Positions 26,118 through 34,953 are shown, numbered from the stretch's first letter. The stretch: DNA of 64,000 bases from an uncultured archaeon (GCA_938023865.1 CALJDG010000024.1:20527-84526); one strand, 5' to 3'. Notes: a model not told the origin generated them from the letters alone. Translations and numbers: made by a program.

Positions 26118-26153
26118 GGTTGGCTGCAGAATTTTCTTTAAGAGGAAGTCTAT

Positions 26154-27347
26154 ACGTACAGAACCTTAGAGGTTCTCGGACCAGAACACGAGTTCTCGCT
26201 CGTTAACGAAAATTTGAGGGCCTTGCCAATAGTTGACAAAGTCATAAAGGATGTTCACGGGCGAGTTGTAAACTTTGTAGAATTTGGTAACTTCACCTTT
26301 GGAAAAGAGCTTCAACTCCATGTCTTAGAGGTTAAGCCTAACAAGCCTTTCAAATCGCCAAAAACCTTTGAGGAAAGCATGCATGAGGCTGTTTTGAGGC
26401 TTGGTGAAATGCTTGAACACCGTTATGGTGTAAAGCTTTTGGGAACAGGGATGCATCCAACATTGAGACTTGAGGAGACAGCTGTTTGGCCACACCGCCA
26501 CAAGCAGATCTACGAAGCTTTTAGCCGAATCTTTAACCTCAGACAGCATGGATGGCTCAATATACAAAGCTTCCAACTAAATATTCCATACGCTAATGAA
26601 GCCAAAGCCGTTCTAGTGCATAACCTGCTTGCTAACGTCTGCGCATATCTACCAGCTGTTTCGGCTTCTTCACCCATTTATGAGGGGCGTTTTGGCGATT
26701 ATGTGGATAATAGGCTCCATTTTTATATGAAAAACCAGATGGAAATCCCGTCAGTAACTGGGAACGTTGTCCCAGAATATGTTCAGTCCTTTAGACAGTA
26801 TAGGCGGGAAGTTATTGAACAATATTCCGCCGATTTAGCCAAGGTTGGAGCCCACAACTGCATCCTTAACAAGGAATGGGTAAACTCGAGGGGCGTAATC
26901 TTCCGATTTGAGAGGAAATCCCTAGAAATAAGAGTTATGGACGAGCAAGAATGCATAAAATCTGACGTGGCTTTAAGCTGTTTTATAAGAGCGTTACTTA
27001 GGGGCTTGATGAAGGCAGATGAGCCCCTCATGCTGCCGACAGGAGTTTTGGCTGAAGACTTCATATCCGTTATAAAACGTGGATTAGAAGCCGAAGTGCT
27101 CCATCCCAATGGACCCACAGCCAGACATGTGTGCAGACATTTTTTGAATATTGCTTGGAAAAACGCCACGTCCGAGGAGAAGGAATACCTCCTCATAATA
27201 GAGAAACGCATCGAACACGGCAACCTTTCAGACGTCATCAGGAAGAAAGTCAAAGTTAGGGCGCAGAAAACAAACTTGAATGAGGCCATAATAGACGTTT
27301 ATTCGAAACTTTTAAACAGCCTTGAAGCCAATGAACCCCTCTTTTAA
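26154..27347 (+). CDS. GCS2-family glutamate-cysteine ligase-like enzyme with no normal start codon
   Basis: This carboxylate-amine ligase resembles the GCS2 (YbdK-type) family. The catalytic N-terminal strand GPEHEFSLVNEN is encoded at 26178-26213, but the first ATG/GTG/TTG in frame is TTG at 26214, which would remove it. The open frame begins after TAA at 26139-26141; the only near-start codon is ACG at 26154 (TYRTLEVLG), which I use provisionally. Other family features are GTGMHPT near 80 residues downstream and an HQ/RH-rich LEETAVWPHRHKQIY segment. Divergent RLAN and ATP-grasp genes suggest a joint role in making a gamma-glutamyl or other peptide. A conserved Cys-cluster gene follows after 17 nt. 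Confidence 0.75.
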   Translation, partial: TYRTLEVLGPEHEFSLVNENLRALPIVDKVIKDVHGRVVNFVEFGNFTFGKELQLHVLEVKPNKPFKSPKTFEESMHEAVLRLGEMLEHRYGVKLLGTGMHPTLRLEETAVWPHRHKQIYEAFSRIFNLRQHGWLNIQSFQLNIPYANEAKAVLVHNLLANVCAYLPAVSASSPIYEGRFGDYVDNRLHFYMKNQMEIPSVTGNVVPEYVQSFRQYRREVIEQYSADLAKVGAHNCILNKEWVNSRGVIFRFERKSLEIRVMDEQECIKSDVALSCFIRALLRGLMKADEPLMLPTGVLAEDFISVIKRGLEAEVLHPNGPTARHVCRHFLNIAWKNATSEEKEYLLIIEKRIEHGNLSDVIRKKVKVRAQKTNLNEAIIDVYSKLLNSLEANEPLF

Positions 27348-27364
27348 GGGAGCTGAAAGCGGTT

Positions 27365-27901
27365 ATGCGAGTTGAAGACGAACGCCAGAAAAACTTCTTC
27401 AACATTTGTGGCACTTGTAAGATTGACTGTTGCTGGAATGCTAGACCGCCAATAACTGAAAAGCGTGAAAAAATCATTTTAGAATACTTAAAGGCATATG
27501 GCATAAGAATTGAAAATCCCTTCGAGCACGCCGAGTACACTTTCCCGAGAGAAACCTCGGAAGGCTACTGCGTATTCTATGATAAGGCAACACGCAAATG
27601 TATTGTACATTCAGTCAAACCTGAAACATGCGTGGCGGGACCAGTAACCTTCGATATTAACACCAAAACAGGCAAAATTGAATGGTATTTGAAGATGGAG
27701 AAAATATGTCCACTCGCCGGAGTCATGTATAGCGACAAGGCTTTATTAGCGAAACATTTTGAGGCCGCTAGAAAAGAAATTTTGCAGTTTATGAGAGAAC
27801 TGACTCCTAAAGCATTAAAAGCCATACTTAAGCGGGAGGAACCAGATACTTTTAAAATAGGGGAAGAAGAAATAGAAGGCGAAGTTCTAAACAAGCTTTA
27901 G
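27365..27901 (+). CDS. YkgJ-like Cys-cluster protein (putative Zn/Fe chelating)
   Basis: The 178-aa protein has a CxxCxxxCC cluster at the N-terminus (CGTCKIDCC), then CVFYDKATRKCIVHSVKPETC and a later KICPLAG. This is the pattern of the YkgJ/UPF0153 family, thought to bind zinc or an Fe-S cluster. The rest is helical and charged. It lies 17 nt after the GCS2-like gene and probably shares its transcript. Its biochemical role is unknown. A second, distant member occurs at 32581. Confidence 0.8.
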   Translation: MRVEDERQKNFFNICGTCKIDCCWNARPPITEKREKIILEYLKAYGIRIENPFEHAEYTFPRETSEGYCVFYDKATRKCIVHSVKPETCVAGPVTFDINTKTGKIEWYLKMEKICPLAGVMYSDKALLAKHFEAARKEILQFMRELTPKALKAILKREEPDTFKIGEEEIEGEVLNKL

Positions 27902-27917
27902 TTTTAAAACTTGCTAC

Positions 27918-28475
27918 TTATCTTATGTAGTTGATTGCGTCTTTTCTTCTAGGCTTTGCTGATGGATTTTCATCTTTATATCCTAGTGCCACCATGCAGA
28001 CATGTTTGTATCCTTGTGGGACTTCTAACTCCTTTTTTAACTTCTTGCCCTTTTCCGAAACGAACAAGAATTCTGTGAAAGCCATTATGAGTGAACCTAA
28101 GCCCAGCGATTCGGCTGCTATTAGGATGTTTTCGGCAGCTAGGGCGCAGTCGATTTCGGCGAAGCGGACTGTTTTATCAGCCGTAATTAAAATGACCGTT
28201 GGAGCATTCCAGAAAGGACTAAGGTTCGGGTCTTGTGCTCGTTCCGCCAAAAAATCTATTCCAAATTCAGCATGTTCTCCTTCATAATATTGGCCGTCTT
28301 TCTCAGCACTTCTTTGTTTTGAATCACAGAGAAGTGCCATTTCTGCTGGTTCCGCGCGTTTGGCGCGAGCAAGGCACAATTCAGTATTTCCTGCAGCTTA
28401 TGATCGGGTATTTGTTCCGGTTTGAATTTTCGTATGTTCCCTCTTACGTTTTATAACCTCTATGGTTTCGTTCAA
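27918..28475 (-). pseudogene. Nitroreductase-family gene with two compensating frameshifts
   Basis: Three minus-strand segments read together give one nitroreductase. From TTG at 28475 the frame gives MNETIEVIKRKR. After a shift at the CCC run 28439-28441, another frame gives NIRKFKPEQIPDHKLQE and LLAPNARNQQKWHFSV. After a second shift near 28255-28266 the first frame resumes with IDFLAERAQDPNLSPFW, AAENILIAAESLGLGS and the C-terminus at 27918. Only the last segment (from 28379) has an open start, and it lacks the FMN-binding N-terminus. The gene is either a recent pseudogene or carries sequencing indels. Family members reduce nitro or quinone substrates with FMN. Confidence 0.82.
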
Positions 28476-28607
28476 AACTTGCACGTCTCCCCTTTTTCCA
28501 TTTCTGTTTTATGGTTTGTTGGTCATACATTTTGGTATTGGCAAGTTACAAAAGGCTTTTACCTTTGGTTTTCCGCTATTCTATCAGCATTTGGGGTTAA
28601 CGGCATC

Positions 28608-31484
28608 TTGAAAGAACAGCCTAAAAACGCTTTTGACCTTCTAGTCAAGCCAGTTCGGCGGTTGATTGAGCAGAAGGGATTCTCTAAGCCAACAGAACCG
28701 CAGGAGAAGACTATCCCACTCATTCTTGAAAGAAAAAATGTTTTGCTCATTTCGCCCACAGCCACCGGCAAGACTGAAGCTGCTTTCCTGCCAGTTTTAA
28801 GCATGCTCTTGCAGGATCCACATGCTCCAGGTATAAAAGTGCTTTACATCACACCTCTGAGGGCTTTAAACCGTGACATGCTGGAACGTCTCGAATGGTG
28901 GTGTAATAATTTAGATGTTAAGCTGGCTGTTAGGCACGGTGACACAGAAACCCGCGAACGGACAAGGCAGGCCAGGAGTCCACCAGATGTTTTAATAACG
29001 ACGCCAGAGACTTTGCAGGCTATTTTAGTTGGCTGGATTATGAGGCAGCACCTCCAGCAGGTGCGCTGGGTAATTATTGATGAAGTGCATGAGATGGCTG
29101 ACAGCAAACGAGGGAGCCAGCTTGCCCTAAGCCTTGAAAGACTCCGGACGATTATTGGGAGAGACTTCCAAATAATAGGTTTGTCAGCCACAATAGGCAG
29201 TCCTGAAAAAGTAGCTCAATTCCTTGTTGGAAGTGGTCGGCAAGTGGAGATTGTGCGGGTTCCAGTTGCAAGAAAAATGCATTTGAAAATACTCTTCCCG
29301 AAGCCTAAACCAGAAGATTTTGGGCTGGCTGAACAGCTTTACACTCACCCAGAAGTGGCAGCCAGGCTTAGGGTAATTCGCGACTACATAAGCCGCCACA
29401 GGTCGGTTCTTCTTTTCACAAATACAAGGGCTATATCAGAGGTTTTGGCAAGCCGCTTCAAAGTCTGGGACATAGACTTCCCAGTTTCCATACATCATGG
29501 TTCTTTGGCTAAGCCCTCCCGCATAGCAGCGGAGAGAGGTCTAAAAAACGGCGAGTTAAAGGGCTTGGTTTGCACCAGCAGCCTAGAGCTTGGCATAGAC
29601 GTTGGTCGCATAGACCTAGTAATACAATACATGAGTCCACGCCAAGTTACAAGGCTTATCCAGCGCGTTGGGAGAAGCGGCCACAGGATAGGGCATATAG
29701 CCGAAGGGATAATTGTTACAATGGACTCCGACGACACGTTGGAGGCTTTAGCCATAGCAAGGCGCGCCCTAAAAGAAGATTTAGAGCCGGTTGAAATTCC
29801 GCCAAAACCTTATGATGCATTAGCCCATCAAATTGCCGGACTACTCCTAAAACAGAAGAGGCTTGAGTTCAGTGAAATCCTAGAAATGTTTAGGAATGCT
29901 TATCCATACACCGGCCTGACAATGGAAGACATTGAAAAAATTCTTAGGTATATGCATGAGCGTTTCCCAAGGCTCGCATGGGTCTCCTTTGAAGACAAGG
30001 TGGTCCTAAAACCGCGCAGAACAAAGGCGCTCTTTGAATACTATTTCGACAATCTATCCATGATACCTGAAGAGAAACAGTACCTAGTGGTGGACGAGAC
30101 AACAGACCAAGCCGTAGGAATTTTGGATGAAGCCTTCATGGCGGAGTATGGCAAGCCCGGCATAAAGTTTATAATTCGTGGAAGCCCATGGCGAATCCTC
30201 CACATTTCAGGCGACAAGGTTTATGTAAAGCCTGTAGACGATCCAACAGGGGCGATTCCAAGCTGGATAGGCGAAGAAATTCCGGTGCCCTTTGAAGTAG
30301 CTCAAGAAGTCGGCTACATCCGTGGTTTTGTGGAAGCACTAACACGCAATGGCCAGCCACCGGAGGGGATAGCAACTAAACTTAGCGAAAAATATCCAGC
30401 AGAAAAGGAAACAATTTTGGACGCCTTGGCTGAGACCGTTGAGCAGGTGGCTGCTGGGATTCCGGTGCCGACAGATAAGCGAATAACCATTGAAGATTGG
30501 GAGGACTTCGTCATAGTCCATGTGCATTTTGGCTCCCTTACCAACAGGGCATTAGCCCAGCTTGCCGGGCAGTTGCTCTCAGAAAGGGTTGGTTATGGCA
30601 TAGTGATTCAGCACGACCCATACCGCATATTTATACAGACGATGGGCGCTGCAGACGCGGACCAAATTGTTATGGTGTTTAATGAAATGGCATCAATGGA
30701 CGAGCAAGCTGTTAGGGATGCTTTGAAAAGAGCTACCGTTAAAACTGGCATTTTTAAAAGGCGAATGATTCACGTAGCAAGACGCTTCGGCGCTTTGGAG
30801 AAATGGGCTGACTTCAGTAATGTAAGCCTCCAAAGACTTTTGAAAAGCTTCGAGGGAACCCCGATATTCGATGAAGCCCTAAAAGAAGTTTTTACAAAAG
30901 ACCTGGACGTTGAAAAGCTTGTCCAAGTTCTTCAGAGAATTCGCGCTGGTCAGATGGAAATTGTTAAAGTTGAAACCGGCGGAACAGCCACCCCAGTCGC
31001 TCGTGTTGGCATTGAACGGGTAAGCATGAAAACAGACCTTATCCCGCCTGAACGGATGCGAGCCGTGCTCATAGAATCCGCAAAGGCAAGATTGTTAAAC
31101 GAAACATGCAGCATCATATGTACAAATTGTTGGAGTTATGCTGACATGACACGTGCTAAAGACTTGCCAGCAAAACCAAAGTGTCCAAAATGTGGCTCTG
31201 AAGCAATTGGGCTTTTAAGAGTTGAAGAGGAGAAGATTCTTCCATTAGTTGAGAAGAAGGGTGAAAGGCTTTCCAAAAGCGAGGAAAAAATTCAGAGGCA
31301 AGCTATTCAAACAGCTCGTCTGATAGAAAAGTATGGCAAGGCGGCGGTAGTAGCCCTCTGTGCAAGAAAAGTTCAGCCATCTGACGTTAAAGAAGTTCTT
31401 GAAAAAGAAGACGCGTTGACTGATAGGTTTTATGAGCTTGTTTTAGAGGCTGAACGAAGAGCCATAAGCAAAAGATTCTGGTAA
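28608..31484 (+). CDS. lhr: Lhr-family superfamily 2 DNA/RNA helicase
   Basis: Helicase core: TGKT in SPTATGKTEAA (motif I), TPLRALNRDM (Ia), DEVHEM (II), GLSATIGSP (III), TNTRAISE (IV) and QRVGRSGHRIG (VI). An Lhr-type C-terminal region follows, ending with a zinc-like CTNCWSYA...CPKCGSE pair near residues 845-875. I use TTG at 28608 (about 958 aa), since the open frame back to 28422 is hydrophobic, lies over the TATA-like AAAGGCTTTTACC near 28550, and runs antisense to the nitroreductase start. Lhr enzymes are 3'-5' translocases used in replication-coupled repair in archaea. Confidence 0.92.
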   Translation: MKEQPKNAFDLLVKPVRRLIEQKGFSKPTEPQEKTIPLILERKNVLLISPTATGKTEAAFLPVLSMLLQDPHAPGIKVLYITPLRALNRDMLERLEWWCNNLDVKLAVRHGDTETRERTRQARSPPDVLITTPETLQAILVGWIMRQHLQQVRWVIIDEVHEMADSKRGSQLALSLERLRTIIGRDFQIIGLSATIGSPEKVAQFLVGSGRQVEIVRVPVARKMHLKILFPKPKPEDFGLAEQLYTHPEVAARLRVIRDYISRHRSVLLFTNTRAISEVLASRFKVWDIDFPVSIHHGSLAKPSRIAAERGLKNGELKGLVCTSSLELGIDVGRIDLVIQYMSPRQVTRLIQRVGRSGHRIGHIAEGIIVTMDSDDTLEALAIARRALKEDLEPVEIPPKPYDALAHQIAGLLLKQKRLEFSEILEMFRNAYPYTGLTMEDIEKILRYMHERFPRLAWVSFEDKVVLKPRRTKALFEYYFDNLSMIPEEKQYLVVDETTDQAVGILDEAFMAEYGKPGIKFIIRGSPWRILHISGDKVYVKPVDDPTGAIPSWIGEEIPVPFEVAQEVGYIRGFVEALTRNGQPPEGIATKLSEKYPAEKETILDALAETVEQVAAGIPVPTDKRITIEDWEDFVIVHVHFGSLTNRALAQLAGQLLSERVGYGIVIQHDPYRIFIQTMGAADADQIVMVFNEMASMDEQAVRDALKRATVKTGIFKRRMIHVARRFGALEKWADFSNVSLQRLLKSFEGTPIFDEALKEVFTKDLDVEKLVQVLQRIRAGQMEIVKVETGGTATPVARVGIERVSMKTDLIPPERMRAVLIESAKARLLNETCSIICTNCWSYADMTRAKDLPAKPKCPKCGSEAIGLLRVEEEKILPLVEKKGERLSKSEEKIQRQAIQTARLIEKYGKAAVVALCARKVQPSDVKEVLEKEDALTDRFYELVLEAERRAISKRFW

Positions 31485-31575
31485 AAGTGCAAATAGACCT
31501 ACAACAACTTTTAAATGGGAGACCACGTTAATCTGGATGAGTCGCCCTTCAGCAACTGTGGAGAGATAAAGAAGC

Positions 31576-31902
31576 TTGGAGATAAGCCGAAAAAAGCTCC
31601 GAGAAGAAGTTCTAAACAGAATAAAATATGTTAAAAACTGTGTTTTGGCAAGGGAATTATGCCTCCTAATCAGAACGAACAGAGCAGTCCTAGAACCTAA
31701 AGACGTGCAGGAAATATGCCTTTACATTTCAGGCTTATGCAAGGAAGAAGGATGCGAAGAACCTAGCGAGCTTTGCCGCAAGGCGGCAGAAGCTATAGGA
31801 GCTAGGGATGAAGAGAAATATTTGGAACTATGCGCACAAAGCGCCATGAAATGTGGTGAATCTAGACGCCCAACACCTAAAAGGGCAACATACGTAGCCT
31901 AG
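31576..31902 (+). CDS. Small Cys-rich helical hypothetical protein, 108 aa
   Basis: I do not recognise a named family. The product is almost all helical and contains about nine cysteines in a repeating pattern: CVLARELC, EICLYISGLCKEEGC, ELCRKA, ELCAQSAMKC. The spacing suggests metal binding or disulfides within a helical bundle. It starts with TTG (LEISRKKLREE). A TATA-like CAACTTTTAAATG lies about 60 bp upstream. It sits between lhr and a methyltransferase gene on the same strand. Confidence 0.6.
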   Translation: MEISRKKLREEVLNRIKYVKNCVLARELCLLIRTNRAVLEPKDVQEICLYISGLCKEEGCEEPSELCRKAAEAIGARDEEKYLELCAQSAMKCGESRRPTPKRATYVA

Positions 31903-31947
31903 CAAAGAAGAAAATCTTTAAAAGAATAAAATATTGGTAAAACCAAG

Positions 31948-32439
31948 ATGGAGGCATGCCTACTGTTCATAGCCCCATATGTTCCAACACCACTTCCAGT
32001 CGTTCGTCACATGCTTATTTTAGCTCAGCTCAAACCCGGCGAAGTTTTCTTCGACTTAGGTGCAGGCGATGGAAGAACAGTAATAATGGCAGCTAAAGAG
32101 TTCGGTGCAAGGGCTGTAGGCATAGAATTACGCGAAGACCTTGCAAAAAGAGCCCTAGGCACGGTCTACGAAGAAGGTCTTCAAGACAGAGTAACTATAG
32201 TTAACGGCGACATGTTTAATGTCGACCTCTCATCGGCTGACGTTGTATTTTTATACTTAACCACAAGCGCCAATGAAAAGATAAAACCAAAACTTGAAGC
32301 TGAACTTAAACCTGGAGCTCGCGTTGTCTCCCATGACTACGAAATTGTTGGTTGGAGACCGTTTAAAGTGGAAAATGTCTGCGAAAACCCCAAACTTGGA
32401 TACCCATCCCATACAATATACCTATACAAGAAAGTTTAA
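31948..32439 (+). CDS. SAM-dependent methyltransferase, aKMT-like
   Basis: The 163-aa class I methyltransferase starts with YVPTPLPVVRHMLILA, then the SAM motif FDLGAGDGRTV (about residues 38-48), the acidic end of strand 2 in AVGIELRE, and NGDMFN. This short form with the YVPTP start resembles archaeal protein lysine methyltransferases (aKMT), which modify many proteins in Crenarchaeota. The segment SHDYEIVGWRPFK near the C-terminus also fits. Other small substrates are possible. Confidence 0.78.
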   Translation: MEACLLFIAPYVPTPLPVVRHMLILAQLKPGEVFFDLGAGDGRTVIMAAKEFGARAVGIELREDLAKRALGTVYEEGLQDRVTIVNGDMFNVDLSSADVVFLYLTTSANEKIKPKLEAELKPGARVVSHDYEIVGWRPFKVENVCENPKLGYPSHTIYLYKKV

Positions 32440-32580
32440 GCTTCCAAAAGAAAAGAACAAGAGGCACGCCCAAAAATGGGGGCTAACTATGGATTAGTGA
32501 AGAATATTGCTAAAAAACTTTAAGCTTATCATGTGGCGAAAGAAAAATAAACTTTTATCCAAGAATTAATTTCAAGATTT

Positions 32581-33129
32581 TTGAAAAATAATGCAGGTTT
32601 AAGGGCAAAGAATATGCTGTTCGTTCCATGGCAGTACATTGCAGATTGGAGATGTAACACTTGCGGCTTGTGCTGCAAAGCTTACAGTGTGGTCCTTAAC
32701 TTTCAAGAATGGCTAAAAATAATAAAAAATTATGGTGTAGAAACGACAGTTTCAGGCTTCAACAAGCTATACTTGCGAAGAAAAAGCGACGGCTCATGTA
32801 TGTTCCTCTACAAAGTAGCGGACATGCAATTATGTGGGCTCCAGCATATGAAGCCTGCGGCATGTAAACTTTGGCCCTTCAAAATTTTGGAGCACCCAAA
32901 ATTTGGGTACGCTAAAGAGGCCTTATACGCTTTTGGTGGGAAAGCCTTATACATATATGCTGATTCAGCATGTACAGGACTAATCTACGGGAGGCCAACA
33001 TGGGAGTTTACAAATCAAACCATAAAAGAGTTCATCGAAATCGCTATTGGAATACGCAGTGATCAGAAGCGAAGCAAAGCTAGCATCGATTTTATCCAAC
33101 AATATCCTTCAGTAAGGCGACTTTTCTAA
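32581..33129 (+). CDS. YkgJ-like Cys-cluster protein
   Basis: The 182-aa protein has the N-terminal cluster CNTCGLCCKAYSVVL, then SCMFLYKVADMQLCGLQHMKPAACKLWPF, the signature spacing of the YkgJ/UPF0153 family (putative Zn or Fe-S binding). The start is TTG at 32581 or ATG at 32614 (MLFVPWQYI); the TATA-like AAACTTTTATCC near 32548 allows either. It is related in pattern to the gene at 27365 but is not a close copy. Function is unknown. Confidence 0.75.
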   Translation: MKNNAGLRAKNMLFVPWQYIADWRCNTCGLCCKAYSVVLNFQEWLKIIKNYGVETTVSGFNKLYLRRKSDGSCMFLYKVADMQLCGLQHMKPAACKLWPFKILEHPKFGYAKEALYAFGGKALYIYADSACTGLIYGRPTWEFTNQTIKEFIEIAIGIRSDQKRSKASIDFIQQYPSVRRLF

Positions 33130-33154
33130 ATGCGATATTTTGTTGCGTGGATAA

Positions 33155-33184
33155 CTTATATATCAAAAAAAGTTTATATATAAG
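33155..33184. promoter_or_regulatory. Inverted repeat over the TATA region of the ArsR-like operon
   Basis: CTTATATAT at 33155-33163 is the exact reverse complement of ATATATAAG at 33176-33184, with 12 bp between. The right arm overlaps the TATA box (TTTATATATAAG) of the gene starting at 33216. A candidate autoregulatory operator for the ArsR-like protein. Confidence 0.6.
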
Positions 33185-33215
33185 AAATTGTTTACATAAT
33201 TAGAGGAGAGCTGTT

Positions 33216-33533
33216 TTGAATGAAGATGCAAGCGAGCAGATGGTGAAGAAATTGAAAGCCTTAGCAAACCCTTTAAGATTAAAAATGATAGCATCTTTAT
33301 GTGAAAAGCCAAAAAGTGTTTACACATTAGCTAAGGAACTAAATCTTCCGTATCCACTAGCCCACCTACATCTTAACGGACTTAAAAAGCTTGGACTGGT
33401 TGAGGAAGTTAGAGAAGAAAAGAAAAAGGAAGGACTTCCACCTGTTAAATACTATGCGCCAACCGATTTTAAATTAGTTTTAACCCCCAAGGAAATTGAG
33501 GAGCTTTTCAAAAAGATAACGGAGGCGAAATGA
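33216..33533 (+). CDS. ArsR-like winged-helix transcriptional regulator
   Basis: The 105-aa protein is a winged helix: ANPLRLKMIASLCEKPKSV, then YTLAKELNLPYPLAHLHLNGLKKLGLV (helix-turn-helix), a wing with EEKKKEGLPPVKYYAP, and a C-terminal helix. There is no Cys, so metal sensing is unlikely. It starts with TTG after an AGAGGAGAG ribosome binding site. It heads an operon with a membrane protein, a 44-aa protein, a bactofilin-like protein and an ABC pair, and probably represses that operon through the inverted repeat upstream. Confidence 0.82.
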   Translation: MNEDASEQMVKKLKALANPLRLKMIASLCEKPKSVYTLAKELNLPYPLAHLHLNGLKKLGLVEEVREEKKKEGLPPVKYYAPTDFKLVLTPKEIEELFKKITEAK

Positions 33534-33863
33534 ATGGCTAGGGCTTCCATTTTAATAGCTCTTACAATAATACTCCTCGGCTTTGGAGTGCCAGCAATTT
33601 CAATATGCTCTTCTGTATTTTACGGCTTTAATGTTATAGTTGCAGGGTTGGTGGCGATATTCGCGCTGATAGTCGCTGGTGTCCTCGTCATAGTGGGGTT
33701 GGCGATGGGCTCTGAAGAATTACCTTCCGCGAAAATTAAGCCGTCAGAAATGGAAAAGTTGAATTTTATGCGCGCCCATCAAAGAGCAACATTAGAGGAG
33801 TTGGATGAAATTATTGTTATACTTAGGGAAATTAGAGACGTGTTAAAGGCTGCACAAGAATAA
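33534..33863 (+). CDS. Small two-helix membrane protein
   Basis: The 109-aa protein begins immediately after the regulator's stop codon. Two hydrophobic helices lie at about residues 5-28 and 32-57, followed by a cytoplasmic charged tail ending in a helix (LDEIIVILREIRDVLKAAQE). That last helix resembles the end of the 44-aa protein encoded next (MKALLIEIRDLLKV), so the two may pair or share a partner. No known family is recognised. In operon context it may anchor the bactofilin-like protein to the membrane. Confidence 0.7.
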   Translation: MARASILIALTIILLGFGVPAISICSSVFYGFNVIVAGLVAIFALIVAGVLVIVGLAMGSEELPSAKIKPSEMEKLNFMRAHQRATLEELDEIIVILREIRDVLKAAQE

Positions 33864-33876
33864 TGGAGGAAATTAG

Positions 33877-34011
33877 ATGACGAAGGAGTTGAAGTATGTA
33901 AAATTTTCTGATGAGGATGTTGTAAGAGAAACCGAAAAGCGCCTTAAAGAAATGAAGGCCCTTCTCATTGAAATCCGCGATCTGTTGAAGGTGACCGGAG
34001 GATTTGAATAA
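33877..34011 (+). CDS. Tiny 44-aa helical protein
   Basis: The frame runs from ATG at 33877 to TAA at 34009-34011 with a strong ribosome binding site (GGAGG at 33865-33869). The 44-residue product starts MTKELKYVKFSDEDVV and continues as one charged helix (RETEKRLKEMKALLIEIRD) ending LLKVTGGFE. The EIRD-LLK helix matches the tail of the preceding membrane protein. The next gene begins 6 nt later with its own GGAGG. The tight spacing on both sides argues that it is real. Confidence 0.75.
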   Translation: MTKELKYVKFSDEDVVRETEKRLKEMKALLIEIRDLLKVTGGFE

Positions 34012-34017
34012 GGAGGG

Positions 34018-34872
34018 ATGAATTTGAGCGGTGAAGAAATAATGCGTAAATACGAAAAGGAACTCCGTCGGGTGAATGTCCCGACAACTCATGTTAGTGG
34101 TTCTGGGAAAGTTCACATCGATGGTGTTGGTGATATTCAGATATCTGGCTCAGGTTTTGTTTCTCCGCAGGAAATAAAAATCAGCGGAAGTGGACGGCTG
34201 CCAGCTGGGTTAAAAACTGAAAAATTGAAGTGCGCCGGAAGTGTTTCTATAGAAGGGGATATAGAGGCTGAGGAAATGGACTTCTCGGGTTCAGCTTCTA
34301 TCGCAGGCAGCGTCAAAGCTAAAAGTGTATCAGCCTCTGGGAGCTTCTTGGTGGATGGTGATGTGCAAGGTTCATCGTTTAGAGTGGCTGGTTCTTGCAG
34401 AGTTGAAAGCGCAATTGAATTGGAAAATGCTTTGCATGTTTTCGGTTCATTCAGGGTGTCAGGTGATGTTAGAGCTGGAAAGTATACGGAACTCCGTGGG
34501 AAATTCGACATTGGTGGTAAAATAGTAACTCAGGATTTTAAGGCTGAGTTAGATAGGCATGAATCTTATGCACATGGTGGAATTGAAGCGGAGAACGTTG
34601 ACATTAAAAAGAGGGGCATTGAAGGCATAGTGATTTTTGGAATACCGATTTTTGGTATACTTTCGCGCTACGGAAAATTGTACACCAGCGATGTTATAGC
34701 CAAAGAAAAAGTTTACTTGGAAAATGTTTGCTGCGAGAATGTCATTGGAAGAGATGTAAACATAGGTGAAGGTTGCATCGTTAAAGGAAGCGTTAAGTAC
34801 TCAAATACCATATCTGTTCATCAAAAAGCAAAACTCGCGAGTCCTCCAGAGAAAATAGACTTGAAAGGGTGA
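34018..34872 (+). CDS. Bactofilin-like polymer-forming protein
   Basis: The 284-aa protein is a beta-solenoid: short repeats rich in Ser/Gly run through most of it (VSGSGKVHIDG, ISGSGFVSPQ, ISGSGRLPAG, CAGSVSIEGD, FSGSASIAGS), as in bactofilins and YhbD/YhbE-type proteins that polymerise into filaments. A break near residues 180-225 includes a hydrophobic GIVIFGIPIFGILSRYG segment that might touch the membrane. The partners are the small membrane protein and an ABC transporter in the same operon. A cell-envelope scaffold role is inference. Confidence 0.75.
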   Translation: MNLSGEEIMRKYEKELRRVNVPTTHVSGSGKVHIDGVGDIQISGSGFVSPQEIKISGSGRLPAGLKTEKLKCAGSVSIEGDIEAEEMDFSGSASIAGSVKAKSVSASGSFLVDGDVQGSSFRVAGSCRVESAIELENALHVFGSFRVSGDVRAGKYTELRGKFDIGGKIVTQDFKAELDRHESYAHGGIEAENVDIKKRGIEGIVIFGIPIFGILSRYGKLYTSDVIAKEKVYLENVCCENVIGRDVNIGEGCIVKGSVKYSNTISVHQKAKLASPPEKIDLKG

Positions 34873-34953
34873 ACACGTATCCTTTTACTTATGCCCGCGT
34901 TTTTTAATCTATGATCCATTTTAAGAAGTAATCAAGACATGTGAGGACACTTT

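Noticed and set aside
28422..28607. N-terminal extension of the Lhr frame
   Set aside because: Hydrophobic and unlike Lhr starts, it overlaps the promoter and the nitroreductase start; TTG at 28608 fits better.
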